In this document: in pieces, positions 19,390-28,121 of the stretch
Layout: each line of letters starts with the position of its first letter
Numbering within the stretch: the stretch's first letter is position 1
Assembly (NCBI RefSeq): GCF_900156805.1
Contig: NZ_FTOQ01000004.1
Coordinates: 248,001 to 312,000 of the forward strand
Source: Roseivivax lentus
GTDB lineage: Bacteria; Pseudomonadota; Alphaproteobacteria; Rhodobacterales; Rhodobacteraceae
Length of the DNA stretch: 64,000 bases
Direction: 5' to 3'
The notes under the pieces: model-generated
The model's input: only the letters and a program-made list of their open reading frames with translations
Database searches by the model: none
What the model was told of the DNA's origin: nothing
Program-made: the position numbers and the translations under genes

Positions 19390-19515
19390 ATGAAAGTCCG
19401 GAATTCGCTCCGCTCGCTCAAGAACCGCCACCGCGATTGCCGCGTTGTGCGCCGCAAGGGCCGAGTTTACGTCATCAACAAGACCCAGCGTCGCTTCAAG
19501 GCCCGCCAGGGCTGA
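19390..19515 (+). CDS. rpmJ: 50S ribosomal protein L36
   Basis: 41-residue L36 starting [14 protein letters not shown] and ending RRFKARQG, the alphaproteobacterial type. It lacks the full four-ligand zinc ribbon, with a single cysteine at position 17. An AGGAGAAGG ribosome site precedes the ATG. It lies 84 bases after tRNA-Val and is followed at once by a strong terminator. It is too short for most ORF filters but the match is unmistakable. Confidence 0.96.
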   Translation: MKVRNSLRSLKNRHRDCRVVRRKGRVYVINKTQRRFKARQG

Positions 19516-19536
19516 TCCGCCTGGATCGTTGATGTG

Positions 19537-19565
19537 AAAAGGCCGCCCCTAGGGGCGGCCTTTTT
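19537..19565. terminator. Bidirectional terminator after rpmJ
   Basis: A perfect palindrome (AGGCCGCCCC, TA, complement) is followed by TTTT and preceded by AAAA. It terminates rpmJ on + and the convergent pseudo-caspase gene on -. Confidence 0.92.
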
Positions 19566-19609
19566 CGTGTTCGCATGTCCGCATGGCATCCCGTAGGGGG
19601 TGCTGCGCC

Positions 19610-21280
19610 TTAGCGGCGCAGCGAATCAGCCAAGAGGCGCACCACGGTCACCTGATCGAGATAGCCCGTCACCGTCAGCCCACGCGATTGCTGATAGCGC
19701 CGGATCGCGCGTCGGGTATCGGCATCGAACGTGCCGTCGACCCGCCCCGGATCGAGACCGAGCGCTTCGAGGCGCACCTCCGCAAGCCGTCTTGCGATGG
19801 GCGACAGGTTCAGCGCCGCCTCCTGCGCCTGGGATTGCGCCTCGGCCTGCCGCTCCGCCGCGGGGCGTGACAATTCCGACAGCCGCCGCTGGGCTTCGGC
19901 GGCGAAGGCGCCATCCGGGTAGTTCGACTGGTAGCGCCGGTAGGCGGCTTCCGTCCCTTCCGCCTCGGCGGCGTCCCAGGCGGCACGGTCCTGTGCGGCG
20001 GCGGCCTCGCGCGCTTCGGCCTCGATCTCCGCCAGTGCAGATTCGGCCTCCGCCGCGAAATCGCCGTCCGGATACCGCTCGAGATAGGCGCGCAGATCGG
20101 CCTCGGCCCCCGAGGCGCCGGTCTCGTTCCAATAGGCGCGATCCTCCCGCGCGCGTTCCTCTTCGCGCCGCTCGGCCTCGCGTTCCAGGGCCTCGGCCCG
20201 TTCGGCGGCCTGGCGGTCCAGCCGTGCCACCTGGTTCCCGCTCAAAAAGCCCGTGGCGACGATGCCGGTATCGCGCTGCCATTCGGTGATCGCGCTGCGC
20301 GTGCCTGGCCCGAAGATGCCGTCGATGCCGCGGGTGTTGTATTCCAGAAGCGTCAGGTCGCGCTGGATCTCGGCGCGCGCCTCGCGGTCGAGTTGCAGGG
20401 CCTCCTCGGTCTCGCGCGCCTCGCGGTCGGGATCGGCGGCGATGGCGGCGATCCGGTCGCGCGCCTCGGCGGCATTGGGCCCGGCGGGGAAGGCCGCGAG
20501 ATAGAGCGCGTAGGCTTCGCGGCTGTCCTCGGTCTGCGCCTCCCGCCAGAGCCGGGCTTCGGCCTCCGCATCGAAGGTCGGGGTGGCGGGCGCCTCCTCG
20601 GCCGGCGCCTCTTCGGCGGGCGGCGCGATCGGCGCGGCGAGGAAGGCGAAGGCCTCGGGCGCGTAGCCCGCCACCGAGAGGTCCGCCTGTCGCGCGAGCG
20701 ACAGAAGCGTGCGCGCGGGCACCGGCAGGTCGCGGACGATCAGCCGCGTCGCGGGACCGGTGGCGCCGTGGATCGCCGTCACGCCCTGCGGCAGGCGCAG
20801 ATCGCCGATCCCGGGGCTGAGAAACCGCATCTCCGGCGCCTCCTCCTCCGATGACGCCAGCACGAGCAGCGCCCGTCCGGGATAGGCTTCGAGCACCGCC
20901 AGCACAGGCGCCAGCGGCAGGGCATCGCGGAACACGGTGCCCGCATCGTCCACGTCGGCGTCGGGCGGCAGCAGGTAGGTTTCCGTCGCGCTGTGCAGGA
21001 AGCGACCGGAGAGCAGCACGGCTACGCCGTCGGTCTCCGCATCAAGCGTGGCGAGGAACCGCGACAGGCCCTCGGCCATCTCGCCGGCATCCGCGCCGCG
21101 CAGGGCCAGTACGTCCGCACCGGCCTCCTGCAGGGGCACCACGGCACCGGCGATGCCCTCGTCGCCGCGCAGCCGGTCGAGGACCGAGGGCGCGCTGTTT
21201 TCGATCAGCAGGATGGCCGGATCGGCCAGCGCGGTACTGCCCCATAGGCAGGCAGCCAGAAAAGGTCCAAGGCGGGTCAT
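19610..21280 (-). CDS. Secreted caspase-like/peptidoglycan-binding multidomain protein, catalytic residues lost
   Basis: 556 residues: a signal peptide (1-19), a caspase-fold-like domain (about 22-215), an Ala/Pro/Glu linker, then two peptidoglycan-binding-1 domains (about 305-355 and 495-553). Three copies of a 36-38 residue repeat begin at Trp245, Trp384 and Trp435, each with a Y..Y/F P.G..AAEA core. The caspase part keeps the YLLPPDAD strand (102-109). Where active relatives carry a YSGHG histidine and a DACR cysteine, this protein reads SGRFL (91-95) and VLASSEE (140-146). It is probably a periplasmic scaffold rather than a protease; the role is unknown. Confidence 0.75.
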   Translation of the reverse strand: MTRLGPFLAACLWGSTALADPAILLIENSAPSVLDRLRGDEGIAGAVVPLQEAGADVLALRGADAGEMAEGLSRFLATLDAETDGVAVLLSGRFLHSATETYLLPPDADVDDAGTVFRDALPLAPVLAVLEAYPGRALLVLASSEEEAPEMRFLSPGIGDLRLPQGVTAIHGATGPATRLIVRDLPVPARTLLSLARQADLSVAGYAPEAFAFLAAPIAPPAEEAPAEEAPATPTFDAEAEARLWREAQTEDSREAYALYLAAFPAGPNAAEARDRIAAIAADPDREARETEEALQLDREARAEIQRDLTLLEYNTRGIDGIFGPGTRSAITEWQRDTGIVATGFLSGNQVARLDRQAAERAEALEREAERREEERAREDRAYWNETGASGAEADLRAYLERYPDGDFAAEAESALAEIEAEAREAAAAQDRAAWDAAEAEGTEAAYRRYQSNYPDGAFAAEAQRRLSELSRPAAERQAEAQSQAQEAALNLSPIARRLAEVRLEALGLDPGRVDGTFDADTRRAIRRYQQSRGLTVTGYLDQVTVVRLLADSLRR

Positions 21281-21314
21281 CGTCGTCCTTTCTCCGCACC
21301 GGGAACAGGCGGGA

Positions 21315-22526
21315 TCAATCGTAGGTTCTGGTGTCTTCGATCACGATGCCGTCGCGCGGCAGCGTGCCGGGGCTCACGATCTCGATCGCGGCCTTGAGCT
21401 TGAGGATATCGGCGGCGCTGGCCTCGAACGGGCCCGTTTCGGAGGCCGTCGTCTCGACGCGCAGAATCATCACGTCCCGCTCGTCCTCGCGTGCGGCCAC
21501 GACGCGGGCGCGGCCGATTTCGGGATGGCGGGCGACGAATTCCGCGACCTGTTCGGGGCGCACGAACATGCCCTTGATCTTGGTGGTCTGGTCGGCCCGG
21601 CCCATCCAGCCCTTGATCCGCATGTTGGTCCGCCCGCAGGGGCTGTGCCCCGGCATCACCGCCGAGAGGTCGCCGGTGGCAAAGCGGATGAGCGGGTAAT
21701 CGGCGTTGAGCGTGGTGACCACCACTTCGCCCACCTCGCCCTCGGGCACCGGGTCGCCGGTGCCGGGCGTGACGATCTCGACGATCACGCCCTCGTCGAC
21801 GATCATGCCCTCCATCGCGTCGCTTTCGTAGGCGATGAGGCCCAGATCGGCGGTGGCGTAGCATTGCAGGCAGGCAATGCCGCGCGCGGCGTAGAACTCG
21901 CGCAGCGACGGGAACAGCGCGCCACCCGACACCGCCGCCTTGGAAAAGGACAGCGTGACGCCCATCTCGTCGGCCTTCTCGAGGATGACCTTCAGAAAGT
22001 CGGGCGTGCCCGCATAGGCCGTGCTGCCCACATCGGCGGCGGCCCGCACCTGCAATTCGGTCTGGCCGGTCCCGGCGGGCAGGACGGTCGCGCCGATGGC
22101 CCGCGCGCCGCTTTCGAACATCATCCCCGCAGGCGTCAGGTGATAGCCGAAGCAATTCTGGATGATGTCGCCATTATGCAGACCGGCGGCACGCAGGAAG
22201 CGGCCCAGGCGGAACCAGTCGCCGTCGATGTGACCGGGCTCGTAGATCGGCCCGGGACTTTGGAAGACGTGGCTGAACGATCCGAGCGGCCCGGCCAGCG
22301 CGCCGAAGGGCGGGGCCTCGGATTGCGCGGCGACGAGGTCGGACTTCCGCAGCACGGGCAAATGCCCGAGCGACGCCCGGTTGGTAATGGCCGAGACATC
22401 GACATCGCGTAAATACGCGAAGCCCTCGAGGGCCTGCGCGCGCGCCACCTGATGCGGCAAGGCGTCGGCGAGATCGCGGTCGCGCTCGTCGGCACTTCGG
22501 GTTTCAAGCGAATCGGGCTCGGTCAT
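21315..22526 (-). CDS. Phenylacetate-CoA ligase-like AMP-forming enzyme
   Basis: 403-residue adenylate-forming enzyme of the PaaK type. Visible parts are the N-terminal LPVLRKSDLVAAQ (a standard PaaK feature), SPGPIYEPG, NCFGYHLTPAG, TADLGLIAYE, GEVGEVVVTTL, PLIRFATGDLSAV and the hinge/C-terminal GRADQTTKIKGMFVRPEQV. It would activate a carboxylic acid, often aromatic, to its CoA thioester. It lies at the downstream end of a LIV-type transporter cluster that has a second, unrelated-size acyl-CoA ligase at its other end. Substrate unknown. Confidence 0.85.
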   Translation of the reverse strand: MTEPDSLETRSADERDRDLADALPHQVARAQALEGFAYLRDVDVSAITNRASLGHLPVLRKSDLVAAQSEAPPFGALAGPLGSFSHVFQSPGPIYEPGHIDGDWFRLGRFLRAAGLHNGDIIQNCFGYHLTPAGMMFESGARAIGATVLPAGTGQTELQVRAAADVGSTAYAGTPDFLKVILEKADEMGVTLSFSKAAVSGGALFPSLREFYAARGIACLQCYATADLGLIAYESDAMEGMIVDEGVIVEIVTPGTGDPVPEGEVGEVVVTTLNADYPLIRFATGDLSAVMPGHSPCGRTNMRIKGWMGRADQTTKIKGMFVRPEQVAEFVARHPEIGRARVVAAREDERDVMILRVETTASETGPFEASAADILKLKAAIEIVSPGTLPRDGIVIEDTRTYD

Positions 22527-22654
22527 TGCGGGTCTCCTCCTGCGATCTGCGCAGAACGGCGCAGGTCATTCCATATCGAGGGGGACGCTATCAGATATCC
22601 GCCACGACGCGACCCCGGCGGGTCGGCATCAGCAGGCTTTTGCAGGATATCCAA

Positions 22655-22689
22655 ATAAAAAACCCGGGCGCGGAAAGCCGCGTCCGGGT
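22655..22689 (-). terminator. Terminator of the HdeA-like gene
   Basis: On the minus strand an ACCCGG...CCGGGT stem continues as CGCGG/CCGCG with one G-T pair, loop of four, and ends in a run of six T. It separates the small HdeA-like gene from the PaaK-like gene. Confidence 0.85.
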
Positions 22690-22711
22690 CGGTCTTCGAA
22701 TGTTCGAAAGA

Positions 22712-22984
22712 TCAGCCTGCGGTGGCGGCGGTCAGAACCGCAAGGTCTTCCGCGCCCGACTCGGAGCAGGCGGCGTCGATCTCGATCATCAGTGCATCGG
22801 CGTCTGCCGGGCTCTCAAGCGCGGTCTTCACGGCTTCTGCGAGGCCCATTTTGCCTTCATCGTCCATGGCGATGTATTCGGCACAGGTCACGGCGGCGGG
22901 ATCCATGGCATGCGCTGCGGCAAAGGCTGCGGAACCCGATGCGGCGAGGCCGAGGGCGGCGAGAATGGTTGTCGTCTTTTTCAT
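22712..22984 (-). CDS. Small periplasmic HdeA/HdeB-like protein
   Basis: 90 residues. A signal peptide (1-24, ending AAFA-AA) precedes a mature part with two cysteines: VTCAEYIAMDDEGK and DAACSESG. Spacing and the T-C-x-[ED]-[FY]-[IL] motif resemble the acid-stress chaperones HdeA/HdeB, whose two cysteines form a disulfide. Similarity is by eye only. An AAGGAG site decides the ATG at 22984. Its own terminator follows, and an AT-rich TATATAT at 23080-23086 may hold its promoter, so it seems to be a separate transcript inside the transporter region. Confidence 0.6.
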   Translation of the reverse strand: MKKTTTILAALGLAASGSAAFAAAHAMDPAAVTCAEYIAMDDEGKMGLAEAVKTALESPADADALMIEIDAACSESGAEDLAVLTAATAG

Positions 22985-23134
22985 GGCGAACTCCTTCGTT
23001 CCATATCGTGTAAGTAACGATGGGAATGAAACGACGGGCGTGAAGAACGGTTCCGGAAAAAAGACGCCCTCAGGAAACATATATATTTCGCGGAGTGTCT
23101 TGCCGAACGCCCGCTCCGGCCTAGCAGCGCGGCG

Positions 23135-23959
23135 TCAGGACAGCCATCTCTTGCGGCGCCGATAGGAGCGCACATCGCGGAAGCTCTTGCGGCCCTCGTC
23201 GGACATGCCGAGGTAGAATTCCTTCACATCCGGGTTCTCCCGCAGATCGGCCGCGCTGCCTTCCATCACCACGCGGCCCGATTCCAGGATGTAGCCGGTA
23301 TGGGCAAACCTGAGCGCCACGTTGGTATTCTGTTCGGCCAGCAGGAAGGACACGCCTTCGCCTTCGTTCACGGCCTTCACGATCTCGAAGATCTGCTCTA
23401 CGAGCTGCGGCGCGAGCCCCATCGACGGCTCGTCGAGCAGGATCGTCTCGGGCCGGGACATCAGCGCGCGCCCGATGGCGCACATCTGCTGCTCGCCGCC
23501 CGACGTGTAGCCCGCCTGCGATTTGCGGCGTTCCTTCAGCCGCGGGAAATAATCGTAGACCATTTCGAGATCCGCCTCGACGGCGGCCTTGCCGTCCTTG
23601 CGGGTATAGGCCCCGGTCAGCAGGTTCTCCTCGACGGTCAGGTGGGCGAAGCAATGCCGCCCCTCCATCACCTGGATCACGCCGCGCTTCACCAGCGCCG
23701 CCGGGTCGAGACCCTGCACCCGCTCGCCCTTGTAGAGGATCGAGCCCTTGGTGACCTCGCCGCGCTCGGAATGCAGCAGGTTGGAAATCGCCTTCAGCGT
23801 GGTGGTCTTGCCCGCGCCGTTGCCGCCCAGAAGCGCCGTGATGCCGCCCTTCTTCACGGTCAGGGACACGCCTTTCAGCACCAGGATGACGTGGTTGTAG
23901 ATGACCTCCACGTTGTTGACCTCGAGAAGCGCGTGGTCGGTCTTGGCCGCGTCGAGCAT
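23135..23959 (-). CDS. livF: LIV-type ABC transporter ATP-binding protein (LivF class)
   Basis: 274-residue ATPase. Walker A is GGNGAGKTT, the signature is the TSGGEQQM type, and Walker B is ILLDEPSMGL. The RYxFxHLTVEENL-like segment and final DPDVKEFYLG motif are LivF features. It powers import with LivG through LivH/LivM. A TTG at 23989 would add ten residues but has no ribosome site, so ATG 23959 is used. It is downstream of livK, from which it is separated by a strong hairpin. The substrate class is discussed under livK. Confidence 0.88.
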   Translation of the reverse strand: MLDAAKTDHALLEVNNVEVIYNHVILVLKGVSLTVKKGGITALLGGNGAGKTTTLKAISNLLHSERGEVTKGSILYKGERVQGLDPAALVKRGVIQVMEGRHCFAHLTVEENLLTGAYTRKDGKAAVEADLEMVYDYFPRLKERRKSQAGYTSGGEQQMCAIGRALMSRPETILLDEPSMGLAPQLVEQIFEIVKAVNEGEGVSFLLAEQNTNVALRFAHTGYILESGRVVMEGSAADLRENPDVKEFYLGMSDEGRKSFRDVRSYRRRKRWLS

Positions 23960-24002
23960 GGCGGGAGCCCCTGTCTTGTCTCTTTCCAATTACGCAAAGG
24001 AA

Positions 24003-24025
24003 GCGGCGGCCACGGGGGCCGCCGC
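24003..24025 (-). terminator. GC-rich hairpin between livK and livF
   Basis: A perfect 9-bp stem (GCGGCGGCC/GGCCGCCGC) just past the livK stop is followed on the minus strand by TTCCTTTG, a poor T-run. It more likely acts as a partial terminator or 3' mRNA stabiliser that favours the binding-protein message. Confidence 0.5.
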
Positions 24026-24037
24026 CCGGTTAGGGCG

Positions 24038-25339
24038 TCAGCCGCCCACGTTGCAGTCTTCGTTGGTCGGCCAGGGCGCGTTGGCCTCGGCATACTCGGC
24101 CGCCTTGTCGGCGATGAGCTGCTGGTAATCCGACGTGTCGGGCAGCATGTGGTCGGAGACCTTCACGAACTGCTCCCCGTCCCATTCCAGCATCCAGCCG
24201 CCGGAATGGCCGGTGTGGTTGGCGCAGGACGTGGCGAAAGGCGGCACCATGCCGGTGAGGCCCAGCTCTTCGATGCGCTCCTCGGTCATGTTGATGTTCT
24301 CGAGGCCCCAGCGCAGCTGGCTCGCGTCGATCTCGGCCACGCCGAACTCGTTCTGCGCCGCCGCGATACCCTCGGCCAGGATCGCGGAGATCACTACGCC
24401 GCGGCCGTAGAAGACGCCCGCCATCTCCTCGGGGTTGGACTGCGAGAGACCGGCATCGACCACGTATTTTTGGATGTCGGCCATCACCGGTGCCTCGGGG
24501 TTCGGGAAGGACCACGAGATCGACTTGTAGCCCGCGCCGTCGGCGCCGACGATCTTGAGGTCGGCATCATGCCCGGCCCACCAGACGCCGATGAAGTTTT
24601 CCATCGGGTACTTGGTCTTCACCGCCTCGGTGATGGCACCGGCATTCATCGCGCCCCAGCCCCACATCACGACGTAATCGGGACGCTCGCGGCGGATCTG
24701 CAGCCACTGTGCGGACTGGTTCTGCATTTCCTTCAGACCGACCGGGATCGGCAGCAGCTCGAAGTTCAGCTCGCCCGCCTTCTTTTCCAGAAGCGGCAGC
24801 GGCTCCTTGCCGTAGGGGTGGTCGAGATGCAGGAAGGCGATCTTCTTGCCATCGAGGCTGCCATTCTCGTCCTGCAGATATTGCAGGATCATCGAGGCCG
24901 CGTCCCAATAGCCCGAAGGCGTGTTGAAGGCCCACTGGAAGACCTTGCCGTCGGCCATCGGCGAGAAGCCGTAGCCCGGGGCGAGGATCGGGATCTCGTC
25001 CACGTTGGTCTTGGGCAGGACCTGCAGCGTGATGCCGGTGGACCAGGGCTGCGTGACGATGGACCGGCCCTTGGTCTTCTCGTAGCACTCGACGCCCTTC
25101 TCGGTGGAATAGCCGGTCTCGCATTCCTCGGCGTTGACCTTGATGCCGCCGACGCCGCCATCGCGCGCGTTCAGCATGGCGAAGTAATCCGCCTGACCGT
25201 TCATCAGCGGAATGCCGGTCGCCGCGAAAGGCCCGGTTCGGTAGGCGAGGTTCGGCGCGTAGAGTTCCTGCGCCACCGCCGCCGTGCCGAGCGTCGCGCC
25301 CAGCACCGCCGCCGCGGCGAGTTTGGTGAAGTGTTTCAT
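24038..25339 (-). CDS. livK: LIV-type ABC transporter substrate-binding protein
   Basis: 433-residue periplasmic binding protein of the type I fold. It has a signal peptide (1-24, ending AAVA-QE). A GGAGG site 8 bases before the ATG at 25339 decides the start. A cysteine pair in the N-terminal lobe (EECETGYSTEKGVECYE) is typical of this long subgroup. The protein is larger than leucine-binding proteins (about 350-370) and belongs to the group linked to acyl-CoA ligases rather than amino acid genes. A carboxylic acid ligand is therefore inferred from context. Confidence 0.85.
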   Translation of the reverse strand: MKHFTKLAAAAVLGATLGTAAVAQELYAPNLAYRTGPFAATGIPLMNGQADYFAMLNARDGGVGGIKVNAEECETGYSTEKGVECYEKTKGRSIVTQPWSTGITLQVLPKTNVDEIPILAPGYGFSPMADGKVFQWAFNTPSGYWDAASMILQYLQDENGSLDGKKIAFLHLDHPYGKEPLPLLEKKAGELNFELLPIPVGLKEMQNQSAQWLQIRRERPDYVVMWGWGAMNAGAITEAVKTKYPMENFIGVWWAGHDADLKIVGADGAGYKSISWSFPNPEAPVMADIQKYVVDAGLSQSNPEEMAGVFYGRGVVISAILAEGIAAAQNEFGVAEIDASQLRWGLENINMTEERIEELGLTGMVPPFATSCANHTGHSGGWMLEWDGEQFVKVSDHMLPDTSDYQQLIADKAAEYAEANAPWPTNEDCNVGG

Positions 25340-25399
25340 ATGATATCCTCCCATTGGATTGTTCGAAGTTATCTTTGTTTTTGGGCCGGCCCGGTCACA

Positions 25400-26476
25400 T
25401 TAATGCGGGAACGGCCAGATGATCAGCTTCTCGCGGATGAGACGCCAAAGCTGTGCCAGACCGTGGGGTTCCACGATCAGGAAAAAGATGATGAGCGAGC
25501 CGACGATCATGATGTTGAGATGCTCGACCAGCGCCGACGAGATCGTGAGGCCCAGAGCGGCGGGAAGCAGGTTCAGCACCACCGGCAGACCAACGATCAG
25601 GATCGCGCCCAGGTAATTGCCGAGGATCGAACCCAGCCCGCCGATGATCGCGATGAACAGAACCTGGAAGCTGAGCGGAATGTCGAAGAGGTTGGGCTCG
25701 GCCGCACCCTTCCACATGAAGACGTATAGCGCGCCGGCGACACCCACGATATAGGACGAGATCGCAAACGCGATGAGCTTCGACCGCATCAGGTTGATGC
25801 CGATGAGCTCGGCCGCTATATCCATGTCCCGCGTCGCCTTCCAGGTCCGGCCCAGATTGCCGCGGGTGAGATTGATGCAGAGCATCGTCATGAAGGACAC
25901 GATCACCAGGACGAGGTAATATTGCGTGACCGAGCTGGCCAGCGGTCCGGTCAGGTAGATGCCGAACATTTCCGTATTGGGCACCTGGATGGCTCCGGAG
26001 GCGTTGTAATTGTAGAGCCACGCCCATTTCTCGAACAGCCAGACCAGGAAGAACTGCGCAGCCAGCGTCGCGATGGCCAGATAGAACCCCTTGATCCGCA
26101 GGGAAGGAATGCCGAAGGCCACGCCGATCCCCGCCGAGAAGACACCCGAGAACAGGATCGCCACGATGGGGTTCATCCACGGGAAGATCGTGATGAGCTT
26201 GTAGCAGGCATAGGCCCCCACACCCATGAACGCGCCGGTGCCCAGCGAGAGCTGCCCGGCATAGCCCGTCAGGATATTGAGCCCCATCGCCGCCAGCGCA
26301 TAGATCATCACGGGGATCAGAAGCGTCTGGTAGGCGAATTCCGAGGCGATGAGCGGGAAGATCACGTAGGCCACGATCAGGATCGCGATCAGCAGAACGG
26401 CGTCCTGCCGGACCGGGAATAGGGCCTGGTCGGCCTTGTAGCTTGTCTTGAATTGTCCAGCGGTGCGGTAAAGCAT
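25400..26476 (-). CDS. livM: LIV-type ABC transporter permease (LivM class)
   Basis: 358-residue membrane protein with about eight to ten helices. LivM hallmarks are GLNILTGYAGQLSLGTGAFMGVGAY, the IKGFYLAIATLAAQ segment, RDMDIAAELIGINLMRSKLIAFAISS (cytoplasmic coupling region) and GGLGSILGNYLGA. It pairs with LivH to form the channel. It ends 60 bases before livK. Confidence 0.9.
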   Translation of the reverse strand: MLYRTAGQFKTSYKADQALFPVRQDAVLLIAILIVAYVIFPLIASEFAYQTLLIPVMIYALAAMGLNILTGYAGQLSLGTGAFMGVGAYACYKLITIFPWMNPIVAILFSGVFSAGIGVAFGIPSLRIKGFYLAIATLAAQFFLVWLFEKWAWLYNYNASGAIQVPNTEMFGIYLTGPLASSVTQYYLVLVIVSFMTMLCINLTRGNLGRTWKATRDMDIAAELIGINLMRSKLIAFAISSYIVGVAGALYVFMWKGAAEPNLFDIPLSFQVLFIAIIGGLGSILGNYLGAILIVGLPVVLNLLPAALGLTISSALVEHLNIMIVGSLIIFFLIVEPHGLAQLWRLIREKLIIWPFPH

Positions 26477-26564
26477 GGGGCGCGTCCTGCGTCAGTTTGC
26501 GTGGGCGGCGGAAAGGATGGCGGGCCGGATCGGCACGGCGGGGCCGAATGCGGCGGCCGGCCGG

Positions 26565-26903
26565 TCAGTTCGGCAGGTCGTCGGGATCCGCGTCACCTGC
26601 GGCATCCGTCTCGGGCTCGGGCGGCTCTGCGTGCCTGTCGCGGTCCGTTCGGGTCTGGCTGTAGGACCACAGCGCCACGGCAGCGCCCCCGCCGAAGAGG
26701 ATGAACGCGACGAGGATGCGGATGACGCGCCCGAATTCGCGGTGCAGCGACCAGCCGTCCCCGGCCCATTCGATGAGGGCGAGCGTGCCGTAGACCAGAA
26801 AGCCCACCGCCCAGATCGCGCCGAGACCGCAAAGCAGGAAATACCAGAGCCCTCGGCGGCTCCGCTGCAGGAAAGTGTCCGGTTCAGGCGATCTCGTATC
26901 CAT
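26565..26903 (-). CDS. Small two-helix membrane protein within the transporter operon
   Basis: 112 residues. A charged N-terminus, a first hydrophobic helix (about 19-43), a short loop, a second helix (about 58-80), then an acidic, Asp/Pro-rich cytoplasmic-looking tail. It lies between livH and livM, same strand, with short gaps, so it is expected on the same message. I do not recognise the family. The ATG at 26903 follows an AGGGCC site; longer versions in the frame have no sensible N-terminus. It may be an accessory subunit of the transporter (inference from position only). Confidence 0.65.
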   Translation of the reverse strand: MDTRSPEPDTFLQRSRRGLWYFLLCGLGAIWAVGFLVYGTLALIEWAGDGWSLHREFGRVIRILVAFILFGGGAAVALWSYSQTRTDRDRHAEPPEPETDAAGDADPDDLPN

Positions 26904-27005
26904 GTCGAGGCCCTGCGCCTTCCATTCTGGGGGTTGGACCCACGCGCGATTTCGGCAGCGCACGCAACGTCCTTAACACATTCCCGTCCCATTGCGCGAG
27001 CCTCG

Positions 27006-27959
27006 CTAAACCCGTTCAATGATCCGCTCCCCGAAGAGGCCCTGCGGACGGAACAGGAGCACGATCAGCGCCAGCACGAAGGCGAACCACGTCTCGGTAT
27101 TGCCGCCGAGGAAGGGCTGGCCCCAGTAGATCTCGAAGAGTTTCTCGAGCATACCGATCATCAGGCCGCCGACGATGGCGCCGGTGATGCTCTCGAGCCC
27201 GCCCAGCATCAGCACGGGCAGCGCCTTGTAGGCGATCACCTCAAGCGCGAAGCTCACGCCTGCGCGGGCCCCCCAGGCAATGCCGGTCACCAGCGCGATG
27301 ATGCCCGCGATGAACCAGACGAGAACCCAGATCGTCTGCAACGAGATGCCCACCGACAGCGCCGCCTGGTGATCGTCGCCCAAGGCCCGGATCGCGCGGC
27401 CCATCTGCGTGTAATTCAGGAAGGCAAGCAGCGCGAGCACCAGAAGCGTCGCCACGATGACCACGGTTATGTCGAGATGCTGCAGGATCAGCAGGCCGCC
27501 GAAGGGCTCCAGCACGTAATCCCCGGTGGGGATGCCCAGCTCCTCGGTGATCATCACCTTGTTCTCGCCGCCGAAGATCGTCTCGCCCGCGCCGATCAGG
27601 AACAGCGTGATGCCGATCGTCGCCATGAAGAGGATGATGTCGGGCTGACCCACGAGCGGGCGCAGCACCACCCGCTCGATAGTCACCGCAAGGCCAAACA
27701 TCACCACGAGCGTCAGGCCCACCGAAATCCAGGCGGGAACGCCCAGGGCATGGAGGCCCACCAGCGTCAGCGCCGCGAACACCACCATGATGCCCTGCGC
27801 GAAGTTGAAGATCCGCGACGAGCGGAAGATCAGCACGAAGCCCAGTGCGATGAGCGCGTAGAGGATGCCCGATACGAGCCCCTCCCAGAGCACCTGCATC
27901 AGGAAATCCGGCGCCGCGAACATGTCGACGAAGGGGGCGATGAAGTAGTCGTAGAGCAT
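27006..27959 (-). CDS. livH: LIV-type ABC transporter permease (LivH class)
   Basis: 317-residue integral membrane permease. Typical are GLVSGILYALIALGFVLIFRSSRIFNFAQG near the N-terminus, the coupling helix region NYTQMGRAIRALGDDHQAALSVGI, and GGLESITGAIVGGLMIG. Together with LivM it forms the translocation pathway. About 160 bases separate it from livG, with no gene in between. Confidence 0.9.
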   Translation of the reverse strand: MLYDYFIAPFVDMFAAPDFLMQVLWEGLVSGILYALIALGFVLIFRSSRIFNFAQGIMVVFAALTLVGLHALGVPAWISVGLTLVVMFGLAVTIERVVLRPLVGQPDIILFMATIGITLFLIGAGETIFGGENKVMITEELGIPTGDYVLEPFGGLLILQHLDITVVIVATLLVLALLAFLNYTQMGRAIRALGDDHQAALSVGISLQTIWVLVWFIAGIIALVTGIAWGARAGVSFALEVIAYKALPVLMLGGLESITGAIVGGLMIGMLEKLFEIYWGQPFLGGNTETWFAFVLALIVLLFRPQGLFGERIIERV

Positions 27960-28121
27960 GTTATCTCCCGTCCCGAATGAGATCCGAGGGTTCTTGGAAT
28001 GGGGTGAAATCGGGCCTCAGACCCGGCAGGCCGGGCCGCGATGCGACCCGCGACGCAGTCGCGATGTCGGTGCGCCCGTCCTGGCACCGACGAATTGCCA
28101 GGCTGCGCACGACGGCGGCCA

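Noticed and set aside
23300..25729. 809-residue + frame opposite livF/livK/livM
   Set aside because: It runs across three recognised minus-strand genes and their gaps; composition is typical of a GC-rich shadow.
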